A DNA stretch of 46,735 nt, from NCBI GenBank assembly GCA_016715905.1, contig JADJXI010000001.1, positions 1 through 46,735 on the forward strand, read 5' to 3'. The number at the start of each line of letters is the position of its first letter. Position 1 is the stretch's first letter. The notes beneath the pieces are model-generated. The model was not told the origin of the DNA. It saw only the letters and a program-made list of their open reading frames with translations, and searched no databases. Position numbers and translations under genes: made by a program. Positions 1 to 10,982 of this stretch are shown piece by piece. Source of the stretch: Sphingobacteriaceae bacterium (lineage in GTDB: Bacteria; Bacteroidota; Bacteroidia; B-17B0; Aurantibacillaceae).

Positions 1-22
1 TTATAGGCACTTTGATGGACAC

Positions 23-2163
23 TTACTGGCACTCCTCAAAATCACTTGTTATCATGCTGAAGAATTCATCAGACATCTTATAAATAGTATTCTCTTCGAA
101 TACAATCTGAATTTTTTTAGGATCATCGGATTCTATCAATTTCCGTTTCTTCAGATTTTTTTACAATCTGAATTCTTGTGGTTTTTTGTAATGTTGTTAT
201 TCCATTCTGTTATAAACGCAACTGGAAGATATCTTTTCTGAATGAAGGTTTATAGTCAAAGGTTATTTCTGTCTGAAATCTCTTCGATAGTTTTTGAATT
301 ATTGAATCGGTGTCTAAATCTATTTCAGTAGTATTAACATTAAAAAGATTCTTCTCTTCACTTGTTATCGGAACCGAATGTTGTATTTCAGCCTTCTCTG
401 TTTCCAGAGAATCAAAAATACTCCTTTAGTTCAGTTCTGATATAATGGACAAGCCTATCAACTACCGCTTGATTGTTAATTATTATCTATGTCATTGTCA
501 AACTTTTTTAACTCCACTACAAAGAATTGGTCATTTGATTCATCAGTAGGAAGCTCCTCTTCTTTAGATAAAGCGACATTTCATTTGATAGTATGATTAT
601 ATTCATATTATTCTTTACCATATACGGATCCTTGAACTTCTTATGAAACTAAAGCATATTTCTGACCGAACATTTTTTAATGTTTTGTACTGTGAAGCCT
701 TATCCGAATTATTTTCTTCGACTATTAACAGTTTCTCTTCTGACCTCGTGAGAAATTCTGTCATTGCCGTTCCACTGATGTTGACAGCCGGATAGATCTC
801 CATTGAATTTCAGAAAAAGTAGTCTTTCCAGTGCCTCGTAATCCGTGTGAAAAAAATATTAAGGTGGGAAGTTTAAAATTGCTATGGCAATAAACAGCTA
901 AATACTTCTTGATAAAATCTTTACATGCTCCAAAAGTTCTGGCAAGATAATCTTCAATAAACTGGATGATCTTAATTTTTTCCGGAAGCATGGAATATTG
1001 AACTTCAATTACACCTTTCCAGTTTCACTTGATAATCATTCTTTCTAAGTTAGGAACATCCAAGATAATCCAATAACTAGCTAGATGTTTGATATGTTTT
1101 TGGAGCGTGTCTAGAATAAGCTTGCTTCACTTCATCTTTTAACCCATCCGATCAACTCTCTTTGTCTGCAGATTCTTTCTCCAACATGCTATGTTGAACT
1201 CATTCGCTGATTTTCTCAATGAAGAATTGTCTTTCACAATCCAATCTTGATAAATTTCCTTACCTTTACTCTAAGAAATCCTTTCTAGAATGTCAGCTTG
1301 AATATTTATTATACAAGCTTACTCGACTGTAGCAATAACTTCATCAACCGGCAGAGGTTCTACCCCGATTTCGGTTCCGTCCAAACGTAAAGCCAGGTTT
1401 ATTGCAAATTCCGGATCAAATTTTTTATCAATCATAGTTCCAATTATGCTGGTTAGGCGGTGTTTCGATTTCCCTAACTCAGTCGATTCAATAATTTTGG
1501 GAACTTCCTAACGGTCTCTGCTTTTCTTATTCGTTGACGTTGAAAGATCAATGCCATCTACCTGAAGAGCTAAGCAACTTCGTTAACATATTACTTTATC
1601 CGGAAAAAAGTCGAAAGTGAGCATGGTTCTGGATACATCTGAAGTATTATCTGGCCGATCCCAAATCAGATCCGTATAACCTAGCATAGTGTTTATAAAG
1701 TTTTGAAAAGAAGATGGGATCTGTGATTGGTCTTTCTAATCTGAATATTACTTTAACTCCTCTTACCGCTTAAGGAAATAAAAGCATAAACTTCAGATTT
1801 GTTCTTTAATAGATTTTTCAGTTCAATGATATCGATGCTGAGCTTATCAAAATCTAGAAGAATAAATTCAGTGGCTAAGATTTTCATTTTTTCAGTAATT
1901 CTCTTGAATGTCTTCGATGTTGAAATATCCAAGTTCTTCAGCTTTACGTTCTTCTCTTCTTTCATCATCGGTTAATGTTTCTGAATTTGTTCTACAATTT
2001 TTCTTTACATTATAAGTGATTGTTTTATAAACCCACTTCGAAAGTAGCGGGTTCTTCATACAATGGGGATGTACCGTTTCCTCTGAAACAAATATATCTT
2101 TTATTTTCGGTAATTTGTTATTGCATCAATTTGTCCTTCATTTGTTATTAAATCTGTTTCCAT
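23..2163 (-). pseudogene. Relic of VirE/BT4734-type primase with D5-like helicase domain
   Basis: Fragments in shifting frames on the minus strand line up as one gene. Near 1.6-1.9 kb the pieces ILLDFDKL, SGVKVIFRLERP and NTSDVSRTMLTFDFFP resemble the BT4734/VirE N-terminal domain, a primase-like fold found in Bacteroidota mobile elements. Near 0.7-1.0 kb SHGLRGTGKTTF is a Walker A loop, and KLLIVEEN fits the Walker B position of D5/DUF5906 helicases. The last open stretch ends KMSDEFFSMITSDFEECQ with a stop at 23-25. The ATG at 2161-2163 is the likeliest start, but its frame breaks after about 20 codons. Intact relatives run 650-800 residues, which fits this span. There are many frame changes and no long open frame, so it looks inactive. 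Replication or mobilisation of an integrated element is inferred from the family. Confidence 0.6.
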
Positions 2164-2343
2164 TGTGATTGTGTTCCTTTGAATTAGAATTTGTAGAGTG
2201 TATCACAACTTTAAGACTTCTGATATTTTTGACCTGTAGGCCATAGAATTTACAGTCGAAGTCATGCTATAATATTTTTTTAACCAGATCTCTGAGTTTT
2301 GCATTATCTTCGAACTCAAAGATTGTTTGTTGGTTTGACCTAC

Positions 2344-2364
2344 GGTGCCCCTTCAAGGAGCACC
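2344..2364. repeat. Short inverted repeat (hairpin)
   Basis: GGTGC-c-CCT and its partner AGG-a-GCACC form an eight- to nine-pair stem with one mismatch around a three-base loop. It lies between the two minus-strand relics. No T-run follows on either strand, so a rho-independent terminator is not supported. It may be a remnant regulatory hairpin of the element. Confidence 0.4.
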
Positions 2365-2417
2365 CGTTGGTTAATAAATAAGCAGATAAATAAAAATCTA
2401 CATTTGTATAAGTATTC

Positions 2418-3141
2418 TTAAGCATTAGCGACCTCTTTATTTTCAGATACCTTCTGCTCAGTTCGCCAGTCTTTGGTGGTATTCCAGTTTGAAGTGCCGG
2501 GAATTATATGAAGCGGGCCTTCAAGTCTGCCAAACTGATTTCTAGTATCGCTAGATATTCGTTTGGTATAATCGCGATATGCTTGGATCCAGTGCATTGT
2601 ATAAGCATCCGCATCACAAATATTGGGAGTATATTCCTTATTCCGCGCATAATATGATTCTATTAACTCTAATAGAGCTTGTGCTTTGGTTTTAGGACAC
2701 TTGACCTATAATACTCTTCAAGCTATTTTTATAGATTTTTCAATTTTCGTCAACTCTTTCTTTGAATATGTTGAATAAATTAAATTTGTCAGAATTTGTT
2801 CTGAGCATTTGTATTCCTTTCTGAATTTATAGCTGCCTTTGATATTTTCTCATCAGCTGAGTCATTTTTTTAATTGTTCATCGGCTAGTGTTTCCCGAAT
2901 AGCAGAATAAAGATCTGGATCTGAATCTTTAGAACTTCAACTTCATCCTTCATTCGCCGAATCTTTCAATTTTGGTAGAAGATATAATCTATTTAGGCTC
3001 TTAATCCACTTTTGAATCGTCCAAGAGCCTTTTATATTTAATTTCCTACGTGCTTCCTCCATAGAAGCTAATTGTCCATTTTCGAGCAAATCGAGCACTG
3101 TTTGCTTAATTGCTTATCGTATTTTATAGTTTCTTTTTCAT
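2418..3141 (-). pseudogene. Relic of helix-turn-helix protein, transposase-orfA-like N-terminus
   Basis: A good ribosome site (AAGGAGTAAAAA) precedes an ATG at 3139-3141. After one frameshift the reading KYDKQLKQTVLDLLENGQ, then ASMEEARRKLNIKG and SWTIQKWIKSLNR, resembles the helix-turn-helix of IS3-type OrfA proteins. The last 90 or so codons are open in one frame (ADAYTMHWIQAYRDYTKR, ending SENKEVANA, stop at 2418-2420) and match no family I recognise. The middle has several stops and frame changes. The total span of about 241 codons is long for OrfA, and no OrfB-like integrase follows, so a plasmid or ICE regulatory protein is as likely as an insertion-sequence remnant. Confidence 0.45.
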
Positions 3142-3345
3142 TTTTTACTCCTTATTTTTAATCTTTGCCCACCCACCCACCTCTTACAGTTAATTCTATG
3201 CCTTTTTATTTTTATTGTCAAGAGTTATTTTCTTTAACCCTTCACCTCTATCATTCACCATCCTACCCCATTTATCTAGATTCTATGACTTTCAAAACTT
3301 AGTGTCCAATAGTTAATTTAACTAAGGTAAAAAAAATTTCTGAAA

Positions 3346-3602
3346 ATGACGAAGATTAAACAAATAATTACTCACTGGGAAAATCCAAAAGGATATCAAG
3401 AACAGCTACATATTCATGAGACTGAAATTGATCATCCCTACACAGCTGGCAGTATAAACTTCCTTTAAGCCATAAAGCAAAGCTTATTCATGATATCTAT
3501 AGTGATGTTACACTATTTAGTGAAAGAGGACTGGCAAAGTATTCAATTCCTATTGGTCATAATGGGATTTATTACTTAGTATTAAGAAAAATTATTGTTT
3601 GA
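3346..3602 (+). pseudogene. Small unknown gene, frameshifted
   Basis: ATG at 3346 opens MTKIKQIITHWENPKGY; the frame breaks near 3440. One base shifted, it continues WQYKLPLSHKAKLIHDIYSD and GLAKYSIPIGHNGIYYLVL to a TGA at 3600-3602. The corrected product would be about 85 residues. I do not recognise it. It lies 25 bases ahead of the excisionase-like relic on the same strand, so the two probably formed one small operon of the decayed element. Confidence 0.35.
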
Positions 3603-3627
3603 AACAACTCATTGTTGAGCGGAGGAG

Positions 3628-4176
3628 GTGGTAATGGATATTTTTTACAGTTTAGACCCAAGTTCAAAAACAAAAGAAAAAAGAGAAATTAAAAATCCAA
3701 AATTAGAAGTGATCAATCTAAAAGAAGAAATTGGAAATGAAAAAATAAGAGAAAAGGAGTTAAAGGAAGAAATTAAAAAATATACTGTGAAAAACGATCG
3801 ACTAATTTATTCGTTCTACAATCCTACAAGAAGAAGCTCAATCACTATTTCTTGCAAAATAATTGAAGATACAGATAATACTTATTCAAAATTTACTCAA
3901 ATCCAGATGATTTATATTGGAGACAATACTTCATTAAACAAGCACAACCCCAACCAACTGGCACGCTGCAAACTATATCACCAGTTCGTGAATTGATGAA
4001 TCAAGATCAGCTGGCTGAATACTTGCAAGTAAAGAAAAAACAATTCAAAATTGGACGGCTGAAAAAAAATTCCATTTGAAAAAATTCCCGAAACAAAAGA
4101 AGTTCGTTATAGGAAAGCAGATATTGATGAAATATTAAAACAAAAAAATAATAATACGAAAGAAAAAAAATCGTAA
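3628..4176 (+). pseudogene. Excisionase-like (MerR/HTH_17 type) DNA-binding protein, frameshifted
   Basis: The first frame (3628-3996) starts after an AGGAGGTGG ribosome site. It encodes a charged Lys/Glu-rich segment that could form a coiled coil (roughly residues 15-52), then an unknown region. Near 3935 the natural frame moves, and the sequence continues TLQTISPVRELMNQDQLAEY, then LQVKKKTIQNW, KIPFEKIPETKEVRY and RKADIDEIL, stopping at 4174-4176. That second part is the winged helix-turn-helix of excisionase/HTH_17 proteins, with the usual KTI-NW recognition helix and the R-F/Y-(K)-DIDE ending. A second shift sits in the A-run near 4070. Such proteins control excision or replication of mobile elements. 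No integrase is visible in the window. Confidence 0.55.
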
Positions 4177-4531
4177 AATAATTTTCTATAATTTTTTCCA
4201 AAGATTACGGTGCACAAATTCTGCACACTTACTCCAGGAACACTAGGGAATTAGGGGGAATCTGAAGGATCACAAAATCACTAAAAAGTTCAAAATTTTT
4301 CAAATAACGCAATTTCCAATCGAATTCAAATTTGCCTTTTAGAATTCAAATCTCTCCACCCTGACTCTTTTTAACAAGACCGATTCGTCTCCTTCAATTT
4401 TCAAGCTATGAAATTAAACTTAACAATTAATTCTCACTGTAAGTCACTTTTTATCAAATTAATGAATCTTTTCATTTTTTTCTTTAAGTAATTTTATCTC
4501 CTAGCTAAACATTTCAAAACTTTTATTAGTT
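4177..4531. other. Gene-free stretch
   Basis: About 355 AT-rich bases between the excisionase-like relic and the secreted T9SS gene. I see no open frame with a family resemblance, no hairpin with a T-run and no clear attachment-site repeat. The signal peptide of the next gene probably begins inside it, at about 4508-4531. Confidence 0.5.
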
Positions 4532-5312
4532 ATGACCTTCCTAAGTACAAATCTCAGCTATTCTCAACCAGATTATAATATGAGTCTAATAAATGGTACG
4601 AGGATGAGTGAGAATGTAATTGAGTTTGATGTAACTATCAAAGGTTCTAATTCATCATTTAATCTAACCTCCTATCAATGTACTTTCTTATTTAATTACA
4701 ATATTGCAAACGGTGGAGAATTATCGTTCACTTATATCGATGGAACTTCTCAGCTAAATAATCTGCCAACTTTTGGTATAGGAGTAAACACTGGTGATGG
4801 CGATCCAAAACTGACATTTGCATCCATGGCTGGGTCAGATCAGATTACGGAGTCTAATTTGCTAGTCGGTAGATTCAGATTAACTAATACCAATGCATTT
4901 GCAAATATTGACCCTAATATTACTTGGAATTTTGAGGGATTTGTGTCAACCATTTTGACCGGAGATAATTTTCAAAATATTACTGCTCCTAGTTTCCATT
5001 CAAGAATTTAACGCTTAGTACAGATTCACAAAAATCGGAAGTTCCAGCTGAGTATAATCTGGCACAAAATTATCCCAATCCCTTTAATCCTAGCACGAAA
5101 ATAAAATTTTCACTAAAAGTTGAAAGTGAAGTGAAACTTGTAGTCTATAATTTATTGGGGAAATGATTCAAGAACTTGTTAATAATAAAATTACCGCCGG
5201 AAACCATGAATACACTTTTAACAGTGATGGATTACCAAGCGGCACATATATTTACAGACTTGAAGCAAATAATGAATTTGTCAGTACAAGAAAAATGATG
5301 TTATTGAAGTAG
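4532..5312 (+). pseudogene. Secreted protein, cohesin-like domain plus T9SS type A sorting tail (frameshifted)
   Basis: The open frame 4532-5011 gives a beta-rich domain resembling bacterial cohesin-like modules (EFDVTIKGSNSSFNL near the start, NPNITWNFEGF-like segment near the end). The frame shifts near 5005, then reads PAEYNLAQNYPNPFNPSTK, the classic Ignavibacteria/Chlorobi linker before a T9SS C-terminal domain. It shifts again near 5160 and ends GTYIYRLEANN-STRKMMLLK with a stop at 5310-5312. The codons just before the ATG (KLLLV) complete a signal-peptide core, so the true start lies upstream and is not clear; an ATT at 4511 is in frame. The product would be exported by Sec and then carried across the outer membrane by T9SS. 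Its end lies 4 bases from the convergent acetyltransferase. Confidence 0.7.
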
Positions 5313-5316
5313 GTTA

Positions 5317-5798
5317 TTAGTTTTCAGTAAAAGCTTTTTTCTTAAGGGGTTTTGCTGGAACTCCTGCCACGATCGTATTAGGAGCGACATCCTTTGTTAC
5401 AACTGAACTCTGCACCGACAATCGCATTCTCTCCAACTGTTAAACCGCATAATATTGTTGAAGATGAACCAATTGAAGCTCCCTTTTAATGCGAGTTTCG
5501 ACTACTTTCCAGTCACTCTCAGTTTGCATGGATCCATCGATATTTGTTGATCGAGGATACTTATCATTTATAAAAGTAACATTGTGCCCGATAAATACAT
5601 TATCTTCTATATGAACACCCTCACAAATGAAAGTATGCGAGGAAATTTTACAGTTTTTTCCAATAGTGGCATTTTTCTGAATTTCAACAAAAGTACCAAC
5701 CTTTGAGTAATCATCAATAGAACATCCATAAAGATTAACAAAATCGAATATCTTTACGTCTTTACCGAGCTTTACATTGTTAATATTTTCTTTTCCAT
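5317..5798 (-). pseudogene. Hexapeptide-repeat sugar N-acetyltransferase, WbpD-like (frameshifted)
   Basis: Left-handed beta-helix acyltransferase of about 160 residues. Repeats read KVGTFVEIQKNATIGKNCK, then CEGVHIEDNVFIGHNVTF, and after a shift near 5488 GASIG, TILCGLTVGENAIVGAES and NTIVAGVPAKPLKK. The motif GHNVTFINDKYPRS is usual in the WbpD/FdtC family, which acetylates the 3-amino group of nucleotide sugars using acetyl-CoA. A second break lies next to the start in the A-run near 5784, after MEKK. With the Gfo/Idh gene just upstream and the DegT gene at 11.7-12.8 kb it completes a WbpB-WbpE-WbpD set, so the substrate is probably a UDP-2-acetamido-3-amino uronic acid. FdtC-type dTDP-sugar activity is the alternative. 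Confidence 0.75.
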
Positions 5799-5838
5799 TT
5801 ATCGAGCTTAATTTTATTCTTTAATTAAATACTATGTT

Positions 5839-6854
5839 TTAAACCATCACTCTGCTGTTAATATCAAACAGCTGTCCTTTATTCTGCAATGAAAGATCCG
5901 CAACTTCCAAAATGCGCACAACATCTAAACCATCTTTTCCGCTTGTAAGAGGTTCTCGGTTTTCGTTAATGCTATTTAAAAATTCTTTTGCGGCAAGGTC
6001 AAGGGCTTCTGTTTGAATGACTTTTGGGAGTACATATCACCAAGTCTATACTGCACAAGTGCCTCGTGAATACTAGCGGTATTTTGATATCAACACCTGC
6101 ATCATAAACTTTAATTTTTTCGAAATTCTCCATGTCATCAAATACAAGCATCTTTTGTCACCCTCCAACAATCATTCTTCGTATTTTAACTGGAGAGGTC
6201 CAGTTAACATGGAAGTGAGCAAAGCAATTTTCTTCAAAGTACAATGAAATGTGGGCAATATTTTCTTTTCCGTTGTAATTAGCAATTCCATTTGCAGATA
6301 CGGTTGTAGGCTTCAAATGGTTTCAAAACATAGTTCATGATTGAAAGATCATGAGGTGCGAGGTCCCAAATAACATTTATATCCTTTTGAAAAAGTCCCA
6401 AATTTATTCGTACAGAATCGAAATGCAGTATCTTTCCAAGTTCACCTTTGGCAACTATCTCTTTCATTTTACGAACGGCGCCTGTGTAAACGAAAGTATG
6501 ATCAACAAAAATTCTCAAATTTTTCTTATCAGCTAGTTCAAGTAAATCTTCAGCTTGCTGCGAAGTGGCGGTGAATGGCTTTTCTACCCAAATATGTTTG
6601 CCATGTTCAAGCGCTTGTTTTGCAAGAGTAAAATGGGCTTCAACTGGAGTTGCGATAACAATAGCATCAAGATCACTATGCAATAATTCTTCTAAGCTCT
6701 CAGTAACACCAATATTAGGCGATTTACTCTTAATAAATTCTAGTCTTTCAGCTCTTTTATCACAAGCTACTACTTTATCTACGGATTTTTGTCCAAGGAA
6801 ATTTCTTACGAGGTTTGGTCCCCAATATCCTAATCCTATAATGCCGACTTTCAT
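5839..6854 (-). pseudogene. Gfo/Idh/MocA nucleotide-sugar oxidoreductase, WbpB-like (frameshifted)
   Basis: The N-terminal Rossmann fold is intact: MKVGIIGLGYWGPNLVRNF carries the dinucleotide-binding glycines, AIVIATPVEAHF follows, and HIWVEKPF holds the catalytic EKP lysine; DLAPHDLSIMNYVL is usual for this family. The frame leaves near 6300 and continues as ANYNGKENIAHISLYFEEN, HFHVNWTSPVKIRRMIVGG and VIQTEALDLAAKEFLNSI, ending DINSRVMV with a stop at 5839-5841. At least three breaks are needed, including an in-frame TGA after MIVGG. Length (about 338 codons) is normal. WbpB-type enzymes oxidise C3 of UDP-GlcNAcA before transamination; the neighbours support that role, though sequence alone cannot fix the sugar. 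Confidence 0.75.
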
Positions 6855-6904
6855 ATTTTCTCCATCGTTATTCGAATATAATATCCCAACATGCCTGATT
6901 TTTC

Positions 6905-8342
6905 CTATTTACCACCGCGGGCAAACAAAATTACTGGTATTGTCTTCAAGAGTATTTGTAAATCCAGCCATGGTGACATATTATTAATATAATACAAATC
7001 TAATACCACAGAATCCTTAAATGATACATTGCTTCTTCCAGCAACTTGCCAGACGCCAGTACAACCTGGAATGACACTTAGTCTTCTTTTTGCCATTCTG
7101 CGTAATTTTCGTACTCGTAAGGTAGACATGGCCGCGGCCCCACAAGGCTCATTTCTCCTCGGATTACGTTAAATAATTGCGGTAATTCGTCAAGTGAGGT
7201 TTTTCGAATTATTTGACCGATTTTAGTCACTCTTTTGATGTTAATCACTTTCTGGCCAGGTCCATCCTGATTTTCCTTTTTCATGAATTCTATCATCATT
7301 TTAGCTCGTTCCTCATCCTCACCTTTGCTAACGTACATCGATCTAAACTTGTACATTTGAAAGGCTCGACCATTTCTTCCAATTCTTGTCTGGTAAAATA
7401 AAATTGGACCTTTAGAGGACATTTTGATTATGAAAGCAATAGTCAAAAAGACCGGGGACAAGAAAATGATTCCTAAAGCCGCCGATACAACATCAAAAAA
7501 TCTTTTCATAAAAGATTTACAGTATTATTTATTCTCGGCGATACATCAACAACCGGGAATTCGGCATACTTTTCTGTGGATACCTTCTTTACAACGACAT
7601 CAAATAATTCAGATGCAAGCCTAACGTTCAAATCAAGTGATTTACAAATATCGAGGATCTCTAATAGTCGTTCATAAGATATATTATCAATTACTATCAA
7701 AATCTCATCAACATCGTACTTATCAATTACAAATGGAATCTGAGCCACATTTCCAATAACAGTTTTATTTCCAACTATTGGTGTACCGATTTTTTTTATT
7801 ATCATCAACGAATCCAACGATATTAATACCAATAGCATTTTCAAGTATTAATCTGGTTGCTAATAATTGGCCAGCCTTCCCCCCACCAACCAAAATAAGA
7901 TTTCTTTTGAACTGCTTGTTCTTCAAAATGATATAAAATCTTCTATAAATCTCAACTCTTAATATGTAAGAATAAAATACTAGTACAATAATAAAAGTCA
8001 ACAAGGTTAATCGTGAATCGGTAATCCAAGTTGATTTAATTAAAAACGATATTACAATAATTGTAATGAAGCCATAAAAAATTGAGTGTATAATGGCCGT
8101 TAGATGCGCAGCACGAGTGATGATGATATTTATTTTATATAGGCTGTTATACTGATATATAAATAAAAAACACCTACAGAAAGAAAAGCAAGCGAAATAG
8201 TACGTATATCAGGAAAAAATATTTGGAAGAGCGTTAAATTGTAATTAGTTCTTAAAATCAAGGCTGTAGTTAAGAATGAAATTAAGAATATAAACACATC
8301 GAAGACAAAAAGGTAATATTTAAATTTAGGGAACTTTACCAT
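6905..8342 (-). pseudogene. Polyprenyl-phosphate sugar-1-phosphate transferase (WcaJ/WbaP-like), frameshifted
   Basis: Starts the repeat unit by moving a sugar phosphate onto undecaprenyl phosphate in the inner membrane. N-terminal membrane helices (8342-8010) lead to a CoA-binding-like domain with NLILVGGGKAGQLLATR and INIVGFVDDN. The catalytic domain is KRFFDVVSAALGIIFLSPVF, then YKFRSM, TSLDELPQLFNVIRGEM, SLVGPRPCLPYEYENYAEW and PGCTGVWQVAGRSN. The frame breaks about four times: near 8130-8150, in an A-run at 7790-7797, near 7515 and in an A-run at 7087-7091. Each piece joins its neighbour at the position the family predicts, giving about 479 residues, a normal length. All key motifs survive, so I think the enzyme is real and the breaks mostly sequence errors. 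A tempting ATG at 7509 is the catalytic-domain boundary, not the start. Confidence 0.8.
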
Positions 8343-8380
8343 GCTAACGCAACTTCTTCAAATTTGTGCTTCAATGTTTA

Positions 8381-8409
8381 ATTTAAATTTGGTTATTGTA
8401 GTTTGTCAA
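8381..8409 (-). promoter_or_regulatory. Possible sigma-70-like promoter for the sugar transferase gene
   Basis: On the minus strand TTGACA (8404-8409) is followed by a 17-base gap and TTAAAT (8381-8386), which matches four of six -10 positions. It lies about 40 bases ahead of the ATG at 8342, inside the 360-base gap (8343-8702) that separates this gene from the kinase gene. I see no gene in the rest of that gap. Promoter rules in this phylum are uncertain, so this is only suggestive. Confidence 0.3.
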
Positions 8410-8702
8410 AAAAGTATGCCCTCACTCTAGAACATTATAATACGTTATCGCCAAAAAAACAAATTATCTTTTAGATTAATATTTAATAAATCTCACTATG
8501 AGATAAAGTGTTACTTTTTATGAAACACAATACATTTAGATGAGTATTACCCCTTCCCTCGCAATGATTATTCACAACAATTTATTTATGACATCGAATT
8601 AAATGCCATGTACAATATCCAATAATAATCTATTTTATCTTCCCCGAAAGTAAACAGACTACATTACAACTACTATCAGTAATTTAACTTATAAAAATTA
8701 AC

Positions 8703-10956
8703 CTAAACGGGTACGGTCAGCCTAATTTTTCTCGGTACTTTTTTTGACCCGTTTTTATAACTTTCGGTGTAATGGTCGTAATATTTATAATATGAATGAT
8801 AACCACTCTTATAATTAAAATTATTAAGCAGAACACCAGCAAAATTGATGTGCTCTTGTTTTAGTAAGTTAACAGATTCATTGAGCCAGTCGACCTCAGA
8901 TGTATTGGCAGAAACCACTAACAAGCAAACATCAACAAACCGTGCTAAAATTTCAGAATCAGAAACTGCCATTATTGGAGGGAATCAATTATAACAATCT
9001 CATAATCGCTTCTCAGTTTTTCAACAAAAGATTTCATTACCGGAGAACCTAAAATTTCGGACGGATTAGATGGTATCGATCCTGCAGTAATAAAATCTAA
9101 ATTTCTTACCTCAGATTTCTTAATGATTTTTTCATACTTAACCCGACCAAATAAATAGTCTAGAAATCCTTCAGTATCACTGTCACTGAATAAAGAGTAT
9201 AACCTGGGCTTCCTGAGATCGCAATCAACAATAACGCTTTTCTTATTTGCCTGAGCAAAACTAGCGGCTAAATTGGTAGAAATTGTTGTTTTACCTTCAC
9301 CAGGTGCAGAGGAGGTGATTAAAATGACTTTTGATCCTTTAGAAATATGTGAAAATTGCAGCCTGGTTCTTATAGTTCTAAAGGCCTCACTTGAAATTGA
9401 ATCTGGTTTTTGAGCAACAATTAATTCTGGATTTTTAATCCCAAACTTTCTTCATCAGATATTTTGGGAATCCAAGCTAAAACGTTAATATTCTGTGATT
9501 CAATATCTTCCGGTGTTTTAATTGTTTTATCAAAATAATTTTTTACATACACGTATCCTAAGCTACAACCCAGCCCTATGAATAATCCCATGGCTATTAT
9601 CATTATTCGATTTGGTTCTGATGGTTTACGAGACGGATTAGCTGTGTTCATAATTAAAACATTTCCAGGTGTAGCTTGCTCATTAAGCTGTGCCTCCTGA
9701 TGTTTTGCAACAAGAGTGTTGTAAAGACTTTCATCAGCAAGTCTTCTTCTTTCCAATCTAGCATAATCAAGTGTACTGGTAGGGAGCTTATTAAAATCCT
9801 GTTCGTATCTATTAATAACATTTGTATAACTATTATACGATTCTAATAATGATTGGTAGGTTACTTCCTCTTCAAATGTCTTTTGGGATAAAACTTTTAT
9901 TTCTTCAGGACTTGAAGATAATATCTGATTTCCATATTCCTTCAGACTTTTATCACGTTTGTCCTTCAGTGAATTTATTTTGGCATCAAGTTCTGCAACC
10001 AAAGTATTATTAGCATTTGCTGTCCTACTGCCGGCAAGTGCAATATCTCTTTGAGTCTGAAGGCTGGCAATTTCTTCATTAATTTTTTGCAGATAAGGTT
10101 CAGAAGTTTTATTAGCTAGGAAGTTGGAAATTGTGGGATCCTTTTTTTCCAATTCACTTTTATATTGACTTAATTTTTCCTTTGAAACAGACATATTAAT
10201 CTTTGCCATGTTTTTCTGAGATTCAAACTCAGCAAGCTTTGAGATAAGTAATTGCGCTTGTGCATTAAGCTGAACACCGCCTTTTTCTAACTGATATTCC
10301 CTAATTGCATCTTCTGCAGCATAAAGTTCCTGTTGTTTTTCTTTTATCTGATTACCTAAAAATTCCTTTACAACTGTAATCTGTTTTCTATTTTCAAGAA
10401 GATTAAACTCTTGGTATTTTTTTGCAAAGGTGTTTGCTATTAAAGCCGCCTCCTGCGGCGATTGTGATTTCGCGGTTATTTCTATAAAATCCAGATCATT
10501 CATTTGCATTATTTTCGCGTTAGAAAATATATCACCTGCAACTTCACCTACCGACTTTAAAGATGTTCCCTCGCTTTGAAATAGACTATTATCAAATATT
10601 AAACTGAAATCATCTTTATTCTTCTTGACATTAAAGGTGTCGATGATTGATCTTGCTACTTGATCAATTATTGTTGAATTATAAATTGTCTGAATTTCAT
10701 TAGCAATAAATCTATCATTACCTTGACCGCTTAAATTTGAAAAATCCCCAAAACCCTTACTGAGTATATTTCCACTCGGAGGTGAAATTTTTAAAGTTAC
10801 AGCTGATGTATAAATATTGGGACTAATAATTGCGTAAATAGTTGTACCTATTAAAATTATTGCAGTAATAATTGCAATAATGGTAATATTACTTCTAAAT
10901 AAATTAATGTAGTCTCTAAATGTGTTGGCACGAATATTCGAACTATTGTTTATCAT
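8703..10956 (-). CDS. Wzc-type chain-length determinant / bacterial tyrosine kinase (two frameshifts)
   Basis: Controls polymer length and export across the inner membrane. The first 511 codons give a Wzz-like part: membrane helix at residues 24-44, a long periplasmic coiled coil, a second helix near 455-475. One shift in an A-run (9432-9436) leads into NPELIVAQKPDSISSEAFR and a kinase domain: APGEGKTT (Walker A), VIVDCDLRKPR (Walker A'), then VIIDSPP (Walker B) if the G-run at 8980-8982 is one base short. The tail is tyrosine-rich (SGYHSYYKYYDHYTESY), the usual autophosphorylation cluster. Corrected length is about 750 residues, normal for Wzc. It lies 26 bases downstream of the SLBB export gene, the standard order. 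Confidence 0.88.
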
Positions 10957-10982
10957 AATATTTAAATTTGTATTATTTCCAA

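Noticed and set aside
2418..3141. A complete IS3-family insertion sequence
   Set aside because: Only the OrfA-like helix-turn-helix is recognisable; there is no DDE transposase, and no terminal inverted repeats were found.
3160..3190. The CCCACCCACCCACC run as a repeat or G-quadruplex element
   Set aside because: It is too short and imperfect to support a functional call; the C-tracts are only three bases long.
4177..4531. A phage or element attachment site beside the excisionase-like relic
   Set aside because: No direct repeat of useful length, tRNA or integrase could be found on either side.
5312..5317. AAAAGCTTTTTT next to the convergent stops near 5330 as a bidirectional terminator
   Set aside because: The stem is only an AAAAGCTTTT self-complement without a loop or GC core, and it lies inside the end of the acetyltransferase frame.
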